A stretch of DNA of 64,000 nucleotides from Streptomyces prunicolor NBRC 13075 (GCF_000367365.1 NZ_BARF01000008.1:1-64000), one strand, 5' to 3'. Shown: positions 9,222 to 19,310, counted from the first letter of the stretch. The notes: a model not told the origin generated them from the letters alone. Program-made: numbers and translations.

Positions 9222-9383
9222 ATGAGCACGAACATCGACACCACCCCTGCCGAACTCCGGCGACGCCTCGTCGACGCCCACGTCTCCGTCCCGAGGGAGT
9301 CCAGGGTCAGGGCCGCCGCGGCCATCCAGGGTGCACGGGCCGCACGCAATGTCTGCGCCCGGACCGTTCGGCACTGGGAGTGA
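9222..9383 (+). CDS. possible 53-residue protein
   Basis: An ORF starting ATG 9222 (MSTNIDTTPAELRRRLVDAH) and ending TGA 9381-9383. About 85% of codons end in G/C, as expected of a coding frame here, and a GAGGAA lies 13-15 bases upstream. The predicted peptide is a basic, Ala/Arg-rich helix with one Cys and a C-terminal TVRHWE. It lies in the 650-bp gap between the secreted protein and sucC. No family recognised; coding status is a judgement from codon bias only. Confidence 0.35.
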   Translation: MSTNIDTTPAELRRRLVDAHVSVPRESRVRAAAAIQGARAARNVCARTVRHWE

Positions 9384-9498
9384 CCGACTCCGTGAGGCGG
9401 TGACCCCGGACGGCCGAATGCCGTCGGTCTGTCCGGAGTGCGTCTCGCGGTATGGGGCCTCGCCGGGCCAACCCCAACCCGGTGAGGCCCCGCCCGAA

Positions 9499-9527
9499 CC
9501 ACCTATCCACCTATCCACCTATCCACC
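9499..9527. repeat. 8-bp tandem repeat, CCACCTAT x3
   Basis: Three perfect consecutive copies of CCACCTAT (9499-9522) plus a partial fourth (CCACC), in the non-coding region upstream of sucC. A short microsatellite; no role apparent. Confidence 0.85.
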
Positions 9528-9584
9528 ACGCGCCCGAACACCAACCCGAACGACCTGCCCGAACGTCTCGTCCGCGGCACTCCG

Positions 9585-9620
9585 TGTCACAAAAAACGGC
9601 ATCATGTGACAGGTATCACC
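9585..9620 (+). promoter_or_regulatory. CRP-like site and overlapping inverted repeat upstream of sucC
   Basis: TGTGA at 9605-9609, six bases, TCACC at 9616-9620: nine of ten positions match the CRP/FNR-family consensus TGTGA-N6-TCACA. The same TGTGACA (9605-9611) also pairs perfectly with TGTCACA at 9585-9591. A further GTGTGAC lies at about 9627-9633. The site is 176-191 bp upstream of the sucC start. Actinobacterial Crp/GlxR proteins bind this consensus and control TCA-cycle genes; control of sucCD is inferred. Confidence 0.5.
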
Positions 9621-9795
9621 GCTCAGGTGTGACCCTCGATTTAGGGGCCCCCTGCAAGCAGCGATAACCTGCGAGACGGACATGCCGCGCGCTCGGTCAC
9701 CGTGTGCGCCTCCCTTGTGACAGCGGACGTCACGTTGCCCTTCGCGGCACGCCCACGCATCCAACGAACCGCGATATCACTGAGGACGGAAGCGC

Positions 9796-10974
9796 GTGGA
9801 CCTGTTCGAGTATCAGGCGAGGGACCTCTTCGCCAAGCACGATGTACCGGTGCTGGCCGGTGAAGTCATCGACACGCCTGAGGCGGCCCGCGCAGCCACC
9901 GAGCGGCTCGGTGGCAAGTCCGTCGTCAAGGCCCAGGTGAAGGTCGGCGGCCGTGGCAAGGCCGGTGGCGTGAAGCTCGCCGCCACCCCGGACGAGGCAG
10001 TCGCCCGGGCGACGGACATTCTCGGCATGGACATCAAGGGCCACACGGTCCACAAGGTGATGATCGCCGAGACCGCGCCCGAGATCGTCGAGGAGTACTA
10101 CGTCTCGTACCTCCTCGACCGCACCAACCGCACCTTCCTCGCCATGGCGTCCGTCCAGGGCGGCGTGGAGATCGAGGTCGTCGCGGAGGAGAACCCCGAG
10201 GCCCTCGCGAAGGTCCCGGTCGACGCCAACGAAGGTGTCTCGATCGAGAAGGCCCGTGAGATCGTCGCGCAGGCGAAGTTCCCGGCCGACGTCGCCGAGC
10301 AGGTCGCCGAGATCCTGGTGACCCTGTGGGACACCTTCATCAAGGAGGACGCCCTCCTCGTCGAGGTCAACCCCCTCGCCAAGGTCGCCTCCGGCAAGGT
10401 CATCGCCCTCGACGGCAAGGTCTCCCTCGACGAGAACGCCGAGTTCCGCCAGCCGGACCACGCGGCGCTCGAGGACAAGGACTCGGCGAACCCCCTTGAG
10501 GCGGCCGCCAAGGAGAAGAACCTCAACTACGTCAAGCTCGACGGTGAGGTCGGCATCATCGGCAACGGCGCGGGTCTCGTCATGAGCACCCTGGACGTCG
10601 TCGCGTACGCCGGTGAAAACCACGGTGGCGTGAAGCCGGCCAACTTCCTCGACATCGGCGGCGGCGCGTCCGCGGCCGTGATGGCGAACGGCCTGGAGAT
10701 CATCCTGGGCGACCCCGACGTCAAGTCGGTCTTCGTCAACGTCTTCGGCGGCATCACCGCGTGCGACGAGGTCGCCAACGGCATCGTGCAGGCGCTTCAG
10801 TTGCTCGCGGACAAGGGCGAGGAAGTCACCAAGCCCCTCGTCGTCCGCCTCGACGGCAACAACGCCGAGCTGGGTCGCAAGATCCTCTCCGACGCCAACC
10901 ACCCGCTGGTCCAGCGCGTGGACACCATGGACGGCGCGGCCGACAAGGCCGCCGAGCTCGCGGCTGCGAAGTAA
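9796..10974 (+). CDS. sucC: succinate--CoA ligase (ADP-forming) beta subunit
   Basis: The 392-residue beta subunit of succinyl-CoA synthetase, which forms succinate and a nucleoside triphosphate from succinyl-CoA in the TCA cycle. It has an N-terminal ATP-grasp domain ([34 protein letters not shown]) and the C-terminal ligase domain ([41 protein letters not shown]). Length is standard. GTG 9796 follows GAGGACGGA. It is followed after 21 bp by sucD, so the two form an operon. A CRP-like site lies about 180 bp upstream. Confidence 0.98.
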   Translation: MDLFEYQARDLFAKHDVPVLAGEVIDTPEAARAATERLGGKSVVKAQVKVGGRGKAGGVKLAATPDEAVARATDILGMDIKGHTVHKVMIAETAPEIVEEYYVSYLLDRTNRTFLAMASVQGGVEIEVVAEENPEALAKVPVDANEGVSIEKAREIVAQAKFPADVAEQVAEILVTLWDTFIKEDALLVEVNPLAKVASGKVIALDGKVSLDENAEFRQPDHAALEDKDSANPLEAAAKEKNLNYVKLDGEVGIIGNGAGLVMSTLDVVAYAGENHGGVKPANFLDIGGGASAAVMANGLEIILGDPDVKSVFVNVFGGITACDEVANGIVQALQLLADKGEEVTKPLVVRLDGNNAELGRKILSDANHPLVQRVDTMDGAADKAAELAAAK

Positions 10975-10995
10975 GGGACGAGGGACAAAACAGCC

Positions 10996-11880
10996 ATGGC
11001 TATCTTCCTCACCAAGGACAGCAAGGTCATCGTCCAGGGCATGACCGGCTCCACGGGCATGAAGCACACCAAGCTCATGCTGGCCGACGGCACCAACATC
11101 GTCGGTGGCGTCAACCCCCGTAAGGCCGGCACGTCCGTCGACGTCGACGGCACCGAGATCCCGGTCTTCGGCACGGTCGCCGAGGCGATCGAGAAGACGG
11201 GCGCGAACGTATCCGTCCTCTTCGTACCGCCGGCCTTCTCCAAGGCCGCGGTCGTCGAGGCGATCGACGCCGAGATCCCGCTCGCGGTCGTCATCACCGA
11301 GGGCATCGCCGTCCACGACTCGGCCGCGTTCTACGCGTACGCGGTCGCGAAGGGCAACAAGACGCGCATCATCGGTCCGAACTGCCCGGGTCTGATCACC
11401 CCCGGTCAGTCGAACGCCGGCATCATCCCGGGCGACATCACGAAGCCGGGCCGTATCGGTCTGGTCTCGAAGTCCGGCACGCTGACGTACCAGATGATGT
11501 ACGAGCTGCGTGACCTCGGCTTCTCGTCCGCCGTCGGCATCGGTGGCGACCCCGTCATCGGCACCACGCACATCGACGCGCTCGCCGCGTTCGAGGCCGA
11601 CCCCGACACCGATCTGATCGTGATGATCGGTGAGATCGGTGGCGACGCGGAGGAGCGGGCCGCGGACTTCATCGCGAAGAACGTGACGAAGCCGGTTGTC
11701 GGTTACGTCGCGGGCTTCACCGCGCCCGAGGGCAAGACGATGGGCCACGCCGGCGCGATCGTCTCCGGTTCCTCCGGTACGGCTGCCGCGAAGAAGGAGG
11801 CCCTTGAGGCCGCCGGCGTCAAGGTCGGCAAGACCCCGACCGAGACGGCGAAGCTGGCCCGCGAGATCCTGGCCGGCTGA
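10996..11880 (+). CDS. sucD: succinate--CoA ligase alpha subunit
   Basis: A 294-residue alpha subunit. It has an N-terminal CoA-binding fold ([27 protein letters not shown]), [13 protein letters not shown], and [17 protein letters not shown] around the phosphorylated histidine (H in MGHAGAIV). It pairs with SucC to form the heterodimer. The start at ATG 10996 lies 21 bp after sucC. Downstream, a long inverted repeat at 11986-12177 probably ends transcription between this operon and the convergent HTH gene. Confidence 0.98.
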   Translation: MAIFLTKDSKVIVQGMTGSTGMKHTKLMLADGTNIVGGVNPRKAGTSVDVDGTEIPVFGTVAEAIEKTGANVSVLFVPPAFSKAAVVEAIDAEIPLAVVITEGIAVHDSAAFYAYAVAKGNKTRIIGPNCPGLITPGQSNAGIIPGDITKPGRIGLVSKSGTLTYQMMYELRDLGFSSAVGIGGDPVIGTTHIDALAAFEADPDTDLIVMIGEIGGDAEERAADFIAKNVTKPVVGYVAGFTAPEGKTMGHAGAIVSGSSGTAAAKKEALEAAGVKVGKTPTETAKLAREILAG

Positions 11881-11985
11881 GCGGTTTTAGCTGAACGTTG
11901 ATGGGCTCGCTCCGTAGGTTGGGGCGGGCCCATCGCGCGTCATGGGGTGCCGGGTCCGGTTGTTCGGCGGCTGCGGGTGCGTCGT

Positions 11986-12177
11986 GGCTGGTCGCGCAGT
12001 TCCCCGCGCCCCTAAAAACTCGGGCTCGCGTTTCTTTCAGGCGTGTGCAGATCCCCGCGCCCCTAAAAGCCGGCCCGTTTCAGCCGACCTGTTTTGAACG
12101 GGCGCGGGGAACTACGCTCCTTAAAAACGCGGGCGGGCCCATGTCTTTTAGGGGCGCGGGGAACTGCGCGACCAGCC
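11986..12177. repeat. long inverted repeat between convergent genes, probable bidirectional terminator
   Basis: Two perfect 32-bp complementary arms, 11986-12017 and 12146-12177, both variants of the Streptomyces dispersed element with core GCAGTTCCCCGCGCCCCTAA. Inside lie two more partial copies, near 12048-12069 (same orientation) and 12099-12126 (opposite). The 320-bp gap between sucD and the convergent HTH gene consists essentially of these repeats. A shared terminator or mRNA 3'-end stabiliser is inferred. Confidence 0.75.
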
Positions 12178-12200
12178 CCCACCGGGTCGCGGCCGACGAC

Positions 12201-13322
12201 CTACCGACCCAGCGGTGCCAGCCTCTCCGGACCGCTCGTCATTCCGCTCCGCAGACGGTCCCGAAGAGAAACCTCCTCCTCCGACAACGCGCCCTGCACC
12301 ACCCGCGGCGGCACCCCCTCCACCCGCTGCCCCAACGGCACCGGCGGTTCGTAGTGCGTCGGAGCTGTCCGCACGGTCAACGTCGTCGCGCCGATGATCG
12401 CCACCGTGAACGCGATCGCCGCCCGGGTCCAGAACACGGTCCGGCGTTCGCCGACGAAGCGGACCGTCGGGGGCTTGGCCGCGTGCAGCCGCCCGGTGGA
12501 GGCCAGTTCGGTCATCCGCCGGTGCAACTCGGTCGGGTCGGACAGGTCCGGGAGCTGCGCGGCAAGCGCCTCGCGCGCGTGCAGCAGCCGGTTGGCCGCC
12601 GCCGGCGTACTCGCCTCCGTCTCCGCCGCGGTCTCCGCGAGACCGAGCCCCACACCGTCGTAGAGGAGAAGCGTGCGGCGGTACGACGGCGGGAGTTTGA
12701 GGAGGGCGGTCAGCAGGGCGCGGTCGGCGGTGTCGGGCGGCGGGGGCTCCGGGTGGCGGTATCTGGGGCGGAACCGGTGCCAGGGGGAGAGGGCGTACTC
12801 GTACGCCACCGAGCGCACCCAGCCCGCCGGGTCGCGGTCGACCGCCACCTCGGGCCAGCGCTGCCAGGCGACCTGGAAGGCCCGCTCGACGGACTCCCGC
12901 GCCAACTCGCGCCGCCCGGTCAGCAGATAGGCCTGCCGCACGAGGGCGGGCGCGCAGAACGCGTAGAGCGCGTCGAAGGCCTGAGCGGGCGTCAGGGGAG
13001 CGGGCGGTGGTGGTGTCGGCTGAGGCTCCGTCACCGTCGCCGCCAACCCCGTGATCTCCGCCGTGTCCTCCACGGCTGCTTCGGCTTCCTCGGCAGGGAG
13101 TTGCTCTTCGGTGGGGGTGTCTTCACCCAGGCTGGTGAGCAATTTCGCGTACGCCTCCCGTTTCCGGCCGCGTGGGTTGGTGCGGCCGGTCTCCCACGAG
13201 CGCACCGTCTCGCGGCTGACGCCCACCTGGGTCGCGACCTGAGCCTGCGTCAGCGAGCCCGCCTCGCGCAGGCGTCGGCGTTCCTTGGGCGGAGGGAGCG
13301 GGGTTGCAGGGCTCTGCGTCAC
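12201..13322 (-). CDS. HTH/sigma-70-like membrane-anchored regulator
   Basis: A 373-residue protein with three parts. An N-terminal Cro/XRE HTH occupies about residues 15-55 (RREAGSLTQAQVATQVGVSRETVRSWETGRTNPRGRKR has the typical Q-x3-A...S-x2-T/V-x2-WE pattern). The middle resembles sigma-70 region 2 and region 4 (FDALYAFCAPALVRQAYLLTGRRELARESVERAFQVAWQRWPEV, LLKLPPSYRRTLLLYDGVGLGLAETAAE). Near the C-terminus is one membrane segment (TRAAIAFTVAIIGATTLTV). Start GTG 13322. The combination suggests a DNA-binding protein tethered to the membrane; whether it is a true sigma factor is unknown. An AT-rich palindromic region lies just upstream. Confidence 0.7.
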   Translation of the reverse strand: MTQSPATPLPPPKERRRLREAGSLTQAQVATQVGVSRETVRSWETGRTNPRGRKREAYAKLLTSLGEDTPTEEQLPAEEAEAAVEDTAEITGLAATVTEPQPTPPPPAPLTPAQAFDALYAFCAPALVRQAYLLTGRRELARESVERAFQVAWQRWPEVAVDRDPAGWVRSVAYEYALSPWHRFRPRYRHPEPPPPDTADRALLTALLKLPPSYRRTLLLYDGVGLGLAETAAETEASTPAAANRLLHAREALAAQLPDLSDPTELHRRMTELASTGRLHAAKPPTVRFVGERRTVFWTRAAIAFTVAIIGATTLTVRTAPTHYEPPVPLGQRVEGVPPRVVQGALSEEEVSLRDRLRSGMTSGPERLAPLGR

Positions 13323-13333
13323 CGGACGCCCCT

Positions 13334-13365
13334 TCGTACGAAAAAGTACATAAACGTATATTGAG
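13334..13365 (-). promoter_or_regulatory. AT-rich promoter/operator region of the HTH-sigma hybrid gene
   Basis: The palindrome TTCGTACGAA (13334-13343) sits 12 bases upstream of the GTG, followed by an unusually AT-rich run (AAAGTACATAAACGTATATT, 13344-13363). On the minus strand this offers several -10-like hexamers upstream of the palindrome. An autoregulatory operator is inferred from position. Confidence 0.35.
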
Positions 13366-13418
13366 CGACACTTCCGAGGTTCGCCTGTTACGACGAGAAA
13401 GCGCGTGTCGTTGGGAGC

Positions 13419-15275
13419 ATGGCGGGCGTGATGCCGATGACCCACCGCCGAGCGCTGCTGTCGCCCCTGCTCACCCGGATGCGCGACCGATCCCCCGGAC
13501 TGGCCGCCAGCCTCTTGGGTGGCGCGGTCGCGGCGGGGCTCGGACTCGGTTCGTTCGCGGTGCTCGTGATGGTGCTGTGGATCAGCTCGCCGTACCCCGA
13601 CAGCGGGCCCGGCGGCGCCCTGCACATGGCCGCCGCCCTGTGGCTCCTCGCGCACGGCGTCGAACTCGTCCGCGCCGACACGCTCTCCGGAGTCCCCGCC
13701 CCCGTGGGCGTCACCCCGCTGCTCCTCCTCGCCCTGCCGCTGTGGCTGCTGCACCGGGCGGCCCGGCACGCGGTGCTGGGAGGGGGAGACGGTGAGGACG
13801 ACCCGGAAGGCCCGCCCCCGATCGCCGCCCGCACCGCCTGGACCGGCGTCGCCCTCGGCTACCTCGCCGTCGGCACCGCCGCCGCCCTCTACGCGTCCGG
13901 CGGCGAACTCTCCCCCTCCTGGAGCTGGACGGCGATCTGCCTGCCGCTGCTCGCCGCGGGCGCGGCCGGTTCGGGCGTGTGGAAGGCGTACGGGCGCCCG
14001 CGCGAACCCGTGTTGAGCGTGCTGGTGCTGTTGCCGGCCGGGTTGCGGCGGCTCGTTCTCGGTCCGGAGGCCCGTGAGTCCCGGGCCCGTATCGGCACCG
14101 CCGCACGTGCCGCCGGTCTCGGTACGGCGGTTCTCGTCGGGGGCGGTGCGCTGCTGCTCGGGGTGTCGCTGGTCTGGCACGGCGGCGCTGCCCGGACCTC
14201 CTTCCTCCAGCTGACGGAGGGTCTGTCGGGCCGGTTCGCCGTCCTGTTGCTCTGCCTCGCGCTGATCCCCAACGCGGCCGTGTGGTCCGCGTCCTACGCC
14301 CTCGGCCCCGGTTTCGCGCTCGGCGTGCACCACACCGTCGCCCCGCTCTCCTCGGCCCCGGCCCCGCTCCTCCCGCCGTTCCCGCTCCTCGCCGCGGTCC
14401 CGGACGCGGGCACCGGAACCCCGCTGAACTGGCTCGCGGCGCTGGTGCCGGTGGCGGCCGGGGTGACCGCGGGGTGGTTCGTGGCGCGGGTCGCGGTGGG
14501 CGGTACCGCGGCTCAACGGGGCGACGGCGCGGGCGAGTTGCCGGAGGAGACGAAGCGGAGGGCGGCCGGAGCCGGGCTCCGCCAACAGCCGTCGCACACC
14601 CCCGCCACCCACGCCCCCTCGGCGCAGGCCCCCTGGGCGCAGGGCCGCACCGCCGCCACCGCGCTGCTCGCCGCCGCCCTGTGTGCCGTAGTGCTGGCGC
14701 TGCTCGCGGAGTTGTCCGGCGGGCCGCTCGGAGGTGCCGCGCTCGCGCGGTTCGGGCCGGTGTGGTGGCAGACCGGGGGCGCGGCGCTGGCGTGGATCGC
14801 GGGGGTCGCGGTGCCTACGGCGGTCGGGCTGCGGGCGTGGCGGCTGCGGGAACGCCGGGTGCCCACGCCGACGATCGGGCAGTCGACGATCGGAAAGCCG
14901 AGGGAGGCCGAGGCTGAGACGGTGCCGGACACTGCGGCGGAACGCTGGTTCCGGCGGCCCTTCGCAGTCGGCCGGGGTCGGTTCGCGCGCAAGCCGAAGA
15001 AGGTGGGGCAGCCGCTCCCGGTACCCGTACCGGCGCAGGCTCCCGTCGAGCAGCCGTACATCGCCTACGACCACGACCCCACGTTCGACCCGTACGACTT
15101 CCTGCCCGTCGACGTGCCGTCGGAGCCGGCGCCCACGCCCTGGTACGACGACGCCTCCCGCGAGGCCCGTTGGGCGGCCTTGCGGGAGGCGTCCACGTCA
15201 CCTGAGCCCGAGCCGTCGGAACACTCGGACGAGCCGCGGCCGCCCGATATGAACGATACGAAGGGGACGAACTGA
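13419..15275 (+). CDS. DUF6350 polytopic membrane protein
   Basis: A 618-residue membrane protein with many predicted transmembrane segments over residues 20-480 ([105 protein letters not shown]). The C-terminal cytosolic tail is long, acidic and Pro-rich. Recognised as the actinobacterial DUF6350 family found upstream of purN. ATG 13419 is used; ATGs 4 and 6 codons further on are possible. Function unknown; a role in division or envelope is sometimes suggested for the family but is not supported here. Confidence 0.75.
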   Translation: MAGVMPMTHRRALLSPLLTRMRDRSPGLAASLLGGAVAAGLGLGSFAVLVMVLWISSPYPDSGPGGALHMAAALWLLAHGVELVRADTLSGVPAPVGVTPLLLLALPLWLLHRAARHAVLGGGDGEDDPEGPPPIAARTAWTGVALGYLAVGTAAALYASGGELSPSWSWTAICLPLLAAGAAGSGVWKAYGRPREPVLSVLVLLPAGLRRLVLGPEARESRARIGTAARAAGLGTAVLVGGGALLLGVSLVWHGGAARTSFLQLTEGLSGRFAVLLLCLALIPNAAVWSASYALGPGFALGVHHTVAPLSSAPAPLLPPFPLLAAVPDAGTGTPLNWLAALVPVAAGVTAGWFVARVAVGGTAAQRGDGAGELPEETKRRAAGAGLRQQPSHTPATHAPSAQAPWAQGRTAATALLAAALCAVVLALLAELSGGPLGGAALARFGPVWWQTGGAALAWIAGVAVPTAVGLRAWRLRERRVPTPTIGQSTIGKPREAEAETVPDTAAERWFRRPFAVGRGRFARKPKKVGQPLPVPVPAQAPVEQPYIAYDHDPTFDPYDFLPVDVPSEPAPTPWYDDASREARWAALREASTSPEPEPSEHSDEPRPPDMNDTKGTN

Positions 15276-15288
15276 CCAGTACCGCCTG

Positions 15289-16056
15289 TCAGTTGGCGGT
15301 GCCCAGGAAGCCCCGCAGCTCCTTCGGCAGCAGCTGGTTGCAGGACTGCTTGGCCTCGTTCGTGAGGGCGTCGTTGGCGCAGGTGTAGTAGTCCTTGTAG
15401 GCCAGCTGCGCGACGAACATCGCGGCGACCAGGGCGATCGCAAGCGACGCGGTGACCAGGCCGCTGATCGCCGCCGTCGTCTGCGGGCGGGCCTGTGACT
15501 CGGGCACCGCCGGGGTGTCCGGGTCGCCGGTGCGGGGCTTGGCGCGCAGGGCGCTGCCGCCCCAGTAGAGGGCCAGCGAGCCGAGCAGCAGGGCCACGTA
15601 CGGCCAGCTGAAGAGGGCGAAGAAGAAGGCCCACATGCCGCTCAGCAGGGCGTAACGGGCGCGGCGCTGGGCCGGGTCCGTCGGGTCCCAGCGCGTGCCG
15701 CCCTGACCGGGACCGCCGGTGCCCGGGCCCTCGGGGCCGCTCTGTCCGGTGGGCCCGCCGGGCCGGTCGCCGAAGTTGCCCGACGAACGCCCGGGCTGCT
15801 GGTCGCTCCACTGACTGCCCCACGGCGAAGGACCGCCGTCGCCCTGCGGGGCGTCGCCGTCGTCCTCGCGGCCCTCCGGGCGCCGGGGCTGCCACGGCCG
15901 GTCCGGAGTGCCCTCGGGCGGCGGCGCGAAGGGGTTGTCGTCCTGCCCGGCGCCGCTCTTCCCGTCCGAGGGCGCGTCGGGCGGCGACGAGGGCCGCTCC
16001 CGGAGCAGCACCGACTGCGGCGGGAACGTGAGAAGTCGCAGACTGCGGTCCGGCAT
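15289..16056 (-). CDS. proline/glycine-rich membrane protein
   Basis: A 255-residue protein. The first 120 residues are a disordered Gly/Pro/Asp-rich region. Two predicted membrane hairpins follow: [31 protein letters not shown] and [26 protein letters not shown]. The C-terminal external segment has two Cys ([19 protein letters not shown]). The layout resembles DUF4190-type membrane proteins. ATG 16056 is chosen over a TTG one codon upstream. Convergent with the DUF6350 gene (13-bp gap) and divergent from purN. Function unknown. Confidence 0.7.
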   Translation of the reverse strand: MPDRSLRLLTFPPQSVLLRERPSSPPDAPSDGKSGAGQDDNPFAPPPEGTPDRPWQPRRPEGREDDGDAPQGDGGPSPWGSQWSDQQPGRSSGNFGDRPGGPTGQSGPEGPGTGGPGQGGTRWDPTDPAQRRARYALLSGMWAFFFALFSWPYVALLLGSLALYWGGSALRAKPRTGDPDTPAVPESQARPQTTAAISGLVTASLAIALVAAMFVAQLAYKDYYTCANDALTNEAKQSCNQLLPKELRGFLGTAN

Positions 16057-16243
16057 CAAATGAGCGTCTTCCCCTTGGTGGATACGTCTCCGGCATGAAC
16101 TGTCACTTCACGAGCCGACATTTCACGAGCTGTCACTCCGAGAACGCGTCGCACGACAACCGCGTTCCCGAACCCGCTCTCCCCAGACGCTACCTTCCGG
16201 CCACGCCCCCGTCCCGTGGGGGCTGTCCGGTGTGCCGGTATCG

Positions 16244-16271
16244 TTGCTGACGGTCGGCCGCTTCGTAGACT
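16244..16271 (+). promoter_or_regulatory. predicted sigma-70 (HrdB-type) promoter of purN-purH
   Basis: TTGCTG at 16244-16249, a 16-bp spacer and TAGACT at 16266-16271, a good match to the Streptomyces housekeeping pattern TTGAC-N16/18-TAGRNT. Expected start about 16279, leaving a leader of about 95 nt before the purN GTG. Confidence 0.5.
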
Positions 16272-16373
16272 TCCCCGTATCCCGGGGCGCGAAGCATTCG
16301 TATGAACGCACGAGACGTACGGATGCGCGAGCCGGCCGCACAAGACGACGCTCCCCCGAGAAAGGGCCCCGCC

Positions 16374-17003
16374 GTGGCCGCCAAGCCCGTGGCCAAGCGC
16401 CTCGTCGTGCTGGTCTCCGGATCCGGTACGAATCTGCAGGCGCTCCTCGACGCCATCGAGACCGTCGGCAGCGAGGCGTACGGAGCCGAGATCGTGGCCG
16501 TCGGCGCGGACCGGGAGGGCATCGAGGGGCTCGCCCGTGCCGAGCGCGCCGGGCTGCCCACGTTCGTGTGCAAGGTGAAGGACTTCGGGGCGCGTGAGGA
16601 GTGGGACGCGGCGCTCGCCGAGGCCACCGACGCGTACGAGCCCGACCTGATCGTGTCGGCCGGGTTCATGAAGATCGTGGGCAAGGAGTTCCTGGCCCGC
16701 TTCGGCGGCCGGGTCGTGAACACGCACCCCGCCCTGCTGCCCAGTTTTCCGGGAGCCCACGGCGTACGGGACGCGCTCGCGTACGGCGCCCGGGTCACCG
16801 GCTGCACCGTCCACTTCGTCGACGACGGCGTCGACACCGGGCCGATCATCGCTCAGGGCGTGGTCGAGATCCTGGACGAGGACGACGAGAGCGCTCTGCA
16901 CGAGCGCATCAAGGAAGTCGAGCGCACGCTGCTCGTCGATGTCGTGGGGCGGCTCGCCCGCAACGGCTATCGCATTGAGGGACGAAAGGTAGTTATCCAG
17001 TGA
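16374..17003 (+). CDS. purN: phosphoribosylglycinamide formyltransferase
   Basis: A 209-residue GAR transformylase, which transfers a formyl group from 10-formyl-THF to GAR in purine synthesis. Features: the nucleotide loop [18 protein letters not shown] (about 11-28), and the catalytic N116, H118 and D154 in [14 protein letters not shown] and DGVDTGP. GTG 16374 gives the usual family length and follows GAGAAAGGG; an ATG 24 codons upstream would add a non-conserved tail. Its stop overlaps the purH start (GTGA), so the two are translationally coupled. Confidence 0.97.
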   Translation: MAAKPVAKRLVVLVSGSGTNLQALLDAIETVGSEAYGAEIVAVGADREGIEGLARAERAGLPTFVCKVKDFGAREEWDAALAEATDAYEPDLIVSAGFMKIVGKEFLARFGGRVVNTHPALLPSFPGAHGVRDALAYGARVTGCTVHFVDDGVDTGPIIAQGVVEILDEDDESALHERIKEVERTLLVDVVGRLARNGYRIEGRKVVIQ

Positions 17004-18574
17004 CCGCCGAGAACATCGACAGCGGCAAGCGGGCCATCCGTCGCGCGCTCGTCAGCGTCTACGACAAGACCGGCCTGGAGGAGCTGGCCCGCGGCCTGCA
17101 CGAGGCGGGCGTCGAGCTCGTCTCCACGGGCTCCACCGCCGGCCGTATCGCCGCAGCCGGTGTCCCCGTCACCAAGGTCGAGGAGCTGACCGGCTTCCCC
17201 GAGTGCCTGGACGGCCGGGTCAAGACCCTGCACCCCAAGGTGCACGCCGGTATCCTCGCCGACCTGCGCCTGGAGAGCCACCGTCAGCAGCTCGACGAGC
17301 TGGGCGTGGCCCCCTTCGACCTCGTGGTCGTCAACCTGTACCCGTTCCGGGAGACGGTCGCCTCCGGCGCGTCCGCCGACGAGTGCGTCGAGCAGATCGA
17401 CATCGGCGGCCCGTCGATGGTCCGCGCCGCCGCCAAGAACCACCCGTCGGTCGCGATCGTCACCAGCCCCGCGCGCTACGCCGACGTCCTGAACGCCGTA
17501 CAGAACGGCGGGTTCGACCTCAACACCCGCAAGCGGCTCGCCGCCGAGGCGTTCCAGCACACGGCGTCGTACGACATCGCCGTCGCCGGCTGGTTCGCGA
17601 GCTCCTACGCGCCCGTGGACGACTCGCTGTTCCCGGACTTCCTGGGCGCCACCCTGGAGCGCAAGAACACGCTCCGGTACGGCGAGAACCCGCACCAGCC
17701 CGCGGCCCTCTACGTCGACGGCACGGGCACGGGCCTCGCCGAGGCCGAGCAGCTGCACGGCAAAGAGATGTCGTTCAACAACTACACGGACACGGACGCC
17801 GCCCGCCGTGCCGCGTACGACCACGACGAGCCCTGTGTCGCGATCATCAAGCACGCCAACCCGTGCGGTATCGCGATCGCCGCGGACGTCGCCGAGGCGC
17901 ACCGCAAGGCGCACGCGTGCGACCCGCTGTCGGCGTTCGGCGGTGTGATCGCCGTCAACCGGCCGGTCAGCAAGGAGCTGGCGGAGCAGGTCGCCGAGAT
18001 CTTCACCGAGGTCATCGTCGCGCCGGACTACGAGGACGGCGCCCTCGAAGCCCTCGCCAAGAAGAAGAACATCCGGGTCCTGAAGACCCCGGGCGCGCCC
18101 TCGCACCCGGCCGAGGTCAAGCCCATCGACGGTGGCGCCCTGCTCCAGGTCACCGACCGCCTCCAGGCCGACGGCGACGACCCGGCCAACTGGACGCTGG
18201 CGACGGGCGAGGCGCTCTCCGCGTCCGACCTGGCCGACCTCGCCTTCGCGTGGAGGGCCTGCCGTGCGGTGAAGTCCAACGCGATCCTGCTCGCCAAGGA
18301 CGGTGCCTCGGTCGGCGTCGGCATGGGGCAGGTCAACCGGGTCGACTCCTGCAAGCTCGCGATCGAGCGGGCGGGCGAGGAGCGGGCACGGGGTTCGTTC
18401 GCGGCCTCGGACGCGTACTTCCCGTTCCCGGACAACATCGAGGTGCTGAGCGCCGCCGGCGTCAAGGCCATCGTTCAGCCCGGCGGTTCGATCCGCGACG
18501 AACTCAGCATCGAGGCCGCGAAGAAGGCGGGCGTCACGATGTACTTCACGGGGACGCGGCACTTCTTCCACTGA
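17000..18574 (+). CDS. purH: bifunctional AICAR formyltransferase/IMP cyclohydrolase
   Basis: A 524-residue enzyme catalysing the last two steps of IMP synthesis. The N-terminal IMP cyclohydrolase (MGS-like fold) shows [30 protein letters not shown] and [15 protein letters not shown]. The C-terminal AICAR transformylase carries the K284-H285 pair in IIKHANPCG and ends NGRHFFH-like (TGTRHFFH). GTG 17000 overlaps the purN stop. Its 3' end overlaps by 29 bp the end of the convergent ATP-binding protein gene. Uses 10-formyl-THF, linking it to folD and glyA in this window. Confidence 0.98.
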   Translation: MTAENIDSGKRAIRRALVSVYDKTGLEELARGLHEAGVELVSTGSTAGRIAAAGVPVTKVEELTGFPECLDGRVKTLHPKVHAGILADLRLESHRQQLDELGVAPFDLVVVNLYPFRETVASGASADECVEQIDIGGPSMVRAAAKNHPSVAIVTSPARYADVLNAVQNGGFDLNTRKRLAAEAFQHTASYDIAVAGWFASSYAPVDDSLFPDFLGATLERKNTLRYGENPHQPAALYVDGTGTGLAEAEQLHGKEMSFNNYTDTDAARRAAYDHDEPCVAIIKHANPCGIAIAADVAEAHRKAHACDPLSAFGGVIAVNRPVSKELAEQVAEIFTEVIVAPDYEDGALEALAKKKNIRVLKTPGAPSHPAEVKPIDGGALLQVTDRLQADGDDPANWTLATGEALSASDLADLAFAWRACRAVKSNAILLAKDGASVGVGMGQVNRVDSCKLAIERAGEERARGSFAASDAYFPFPDNIEVLSAAGVKAIVQPGGSIRDELSIEAAKKAGVTMYFTGTRHFFH

Positions 18575-18995
18575 GGTCAGCCAGATTCTCCGGGATCGCG
18601 GCGGGAGTTGAGACAGGGGCCGGGGCAGGCTCGGGCGGTGGCAGTTCGCACCACACCGTCTTGCCCTCCGGCCCCTGTTCCACACCCCACCGCGTCGCGA
18701 GCGCGTCGAGCAGGAGCAGGCCTCGGCCGTTCTCGTCCTCCGGCCCGGCCGCACGTACGACGAGCCAGGCGTACGGTTCCGGGTCGGTGACGGCGACTCG
18801 GGTACGGCCGTCTTCACATGTCACCCGGAGGGTCACCGGGGTGCCCTCGCCCAGGTGCCGGATCACGTTGGTCAGTAACTCGCTGACACAGAGCTGGACT
18901 TCGGGACACGGGACGCCGAGGTGTGCGCGTACGGCACGGCGGGCCTCCGGCACGACCTTGGGTACGGCGAGGAGCTCCAGGGTCAGCGGAGTCAC
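18546..18995 (-). CDS. ATP-binding protein, anti-sigma-type histidine kinase fold
   Basis: A 149-residue HATPase_c_2 protein of the RsbW/SpoIIAB type. The N box is [16 protein letters not shown] and the later G motif is [25 protein letters not shown]. It has a Pro/Ala-rich tail. Such proteins occur in hundreds of copies in Streptomyces, usually beside XRE-DUF5753 and DUF397 genes as here. Start GTG 18995 overlaps the stop of the upstream 69-residue ORF. Regulatory partner probably local, but unproven. Confidence 0.85.
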   Translation of the reverse strand: MTPLTLELLAVPKVVPEARRAVRAHLGVPCPEVQLCVSELLTNVIRHLGEGTPVTLRVTCEDGRTRVAVTDPEPYAWLVVRAAGPEDENGRGLLLLDALATRWGVEQGPEGKTVWCELPPPEPAPAPVSTPAAIPENLADLSGRSAASP

Positions 18996-19201
18996 CGGCC
19001 GGCCGCCTTGCGGAGGGCGGCGGTGAGGGCCCTGGCGGTGTCGAGGTTGCAGTTTCCGAGGTCGACGAGGGGGGCGCCGTAGGTCATGACGACGGAGGGC
19101 AGATCGAGGCCGAGGGACGGAAGAGTGATCCCGTGTGCCTTCAACGCGGCCTGGAGTTCGGCTACTTCGGCGGTGGCCTCGTGGGTGTAGGGACTGCTCA
19201 T
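18992..19201 (-). CDS. small conserved actinobacterial protein
   Basis: A 69-residue protein beginning MSSPYTHEATAEVAELQAALKA. Its N-terminal helix is followed by [47 protein letters not shown]. It overlaps the ATP-binding protein gene by GTGA, so the two are coupled. Small proteins of this type commonly sit between the ATP-binding and XRE genes of these regulatory sets in Streptomyces. No biochemical function known to me. Confidence 0.7.
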   Translation of the reverse strand: MSSPYTHEATAEVAELQAALKAHGITLPSLGLDLPSVVMTYGAPLVDLGNCNLDTARALTAALRKAAGR

Positions 19202-19310
19202 TTCCGTATGCCTCTCTCTGTGACGAATTGCTCACAGAGTGGCGTGGAATCTCGTACCGTGACAGTGGTTTGGGTTGCACCCGGGAACTGGCAAAAGGCG
19301 GTGGTGAGTT

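Noticed and set aside
9730..11748. A 672-codon minus-strand frame opposite sucCD
   Set aside because: Repetitive Asp/Val/Leu composition with no family; antisense shadow of sucC and sucD.
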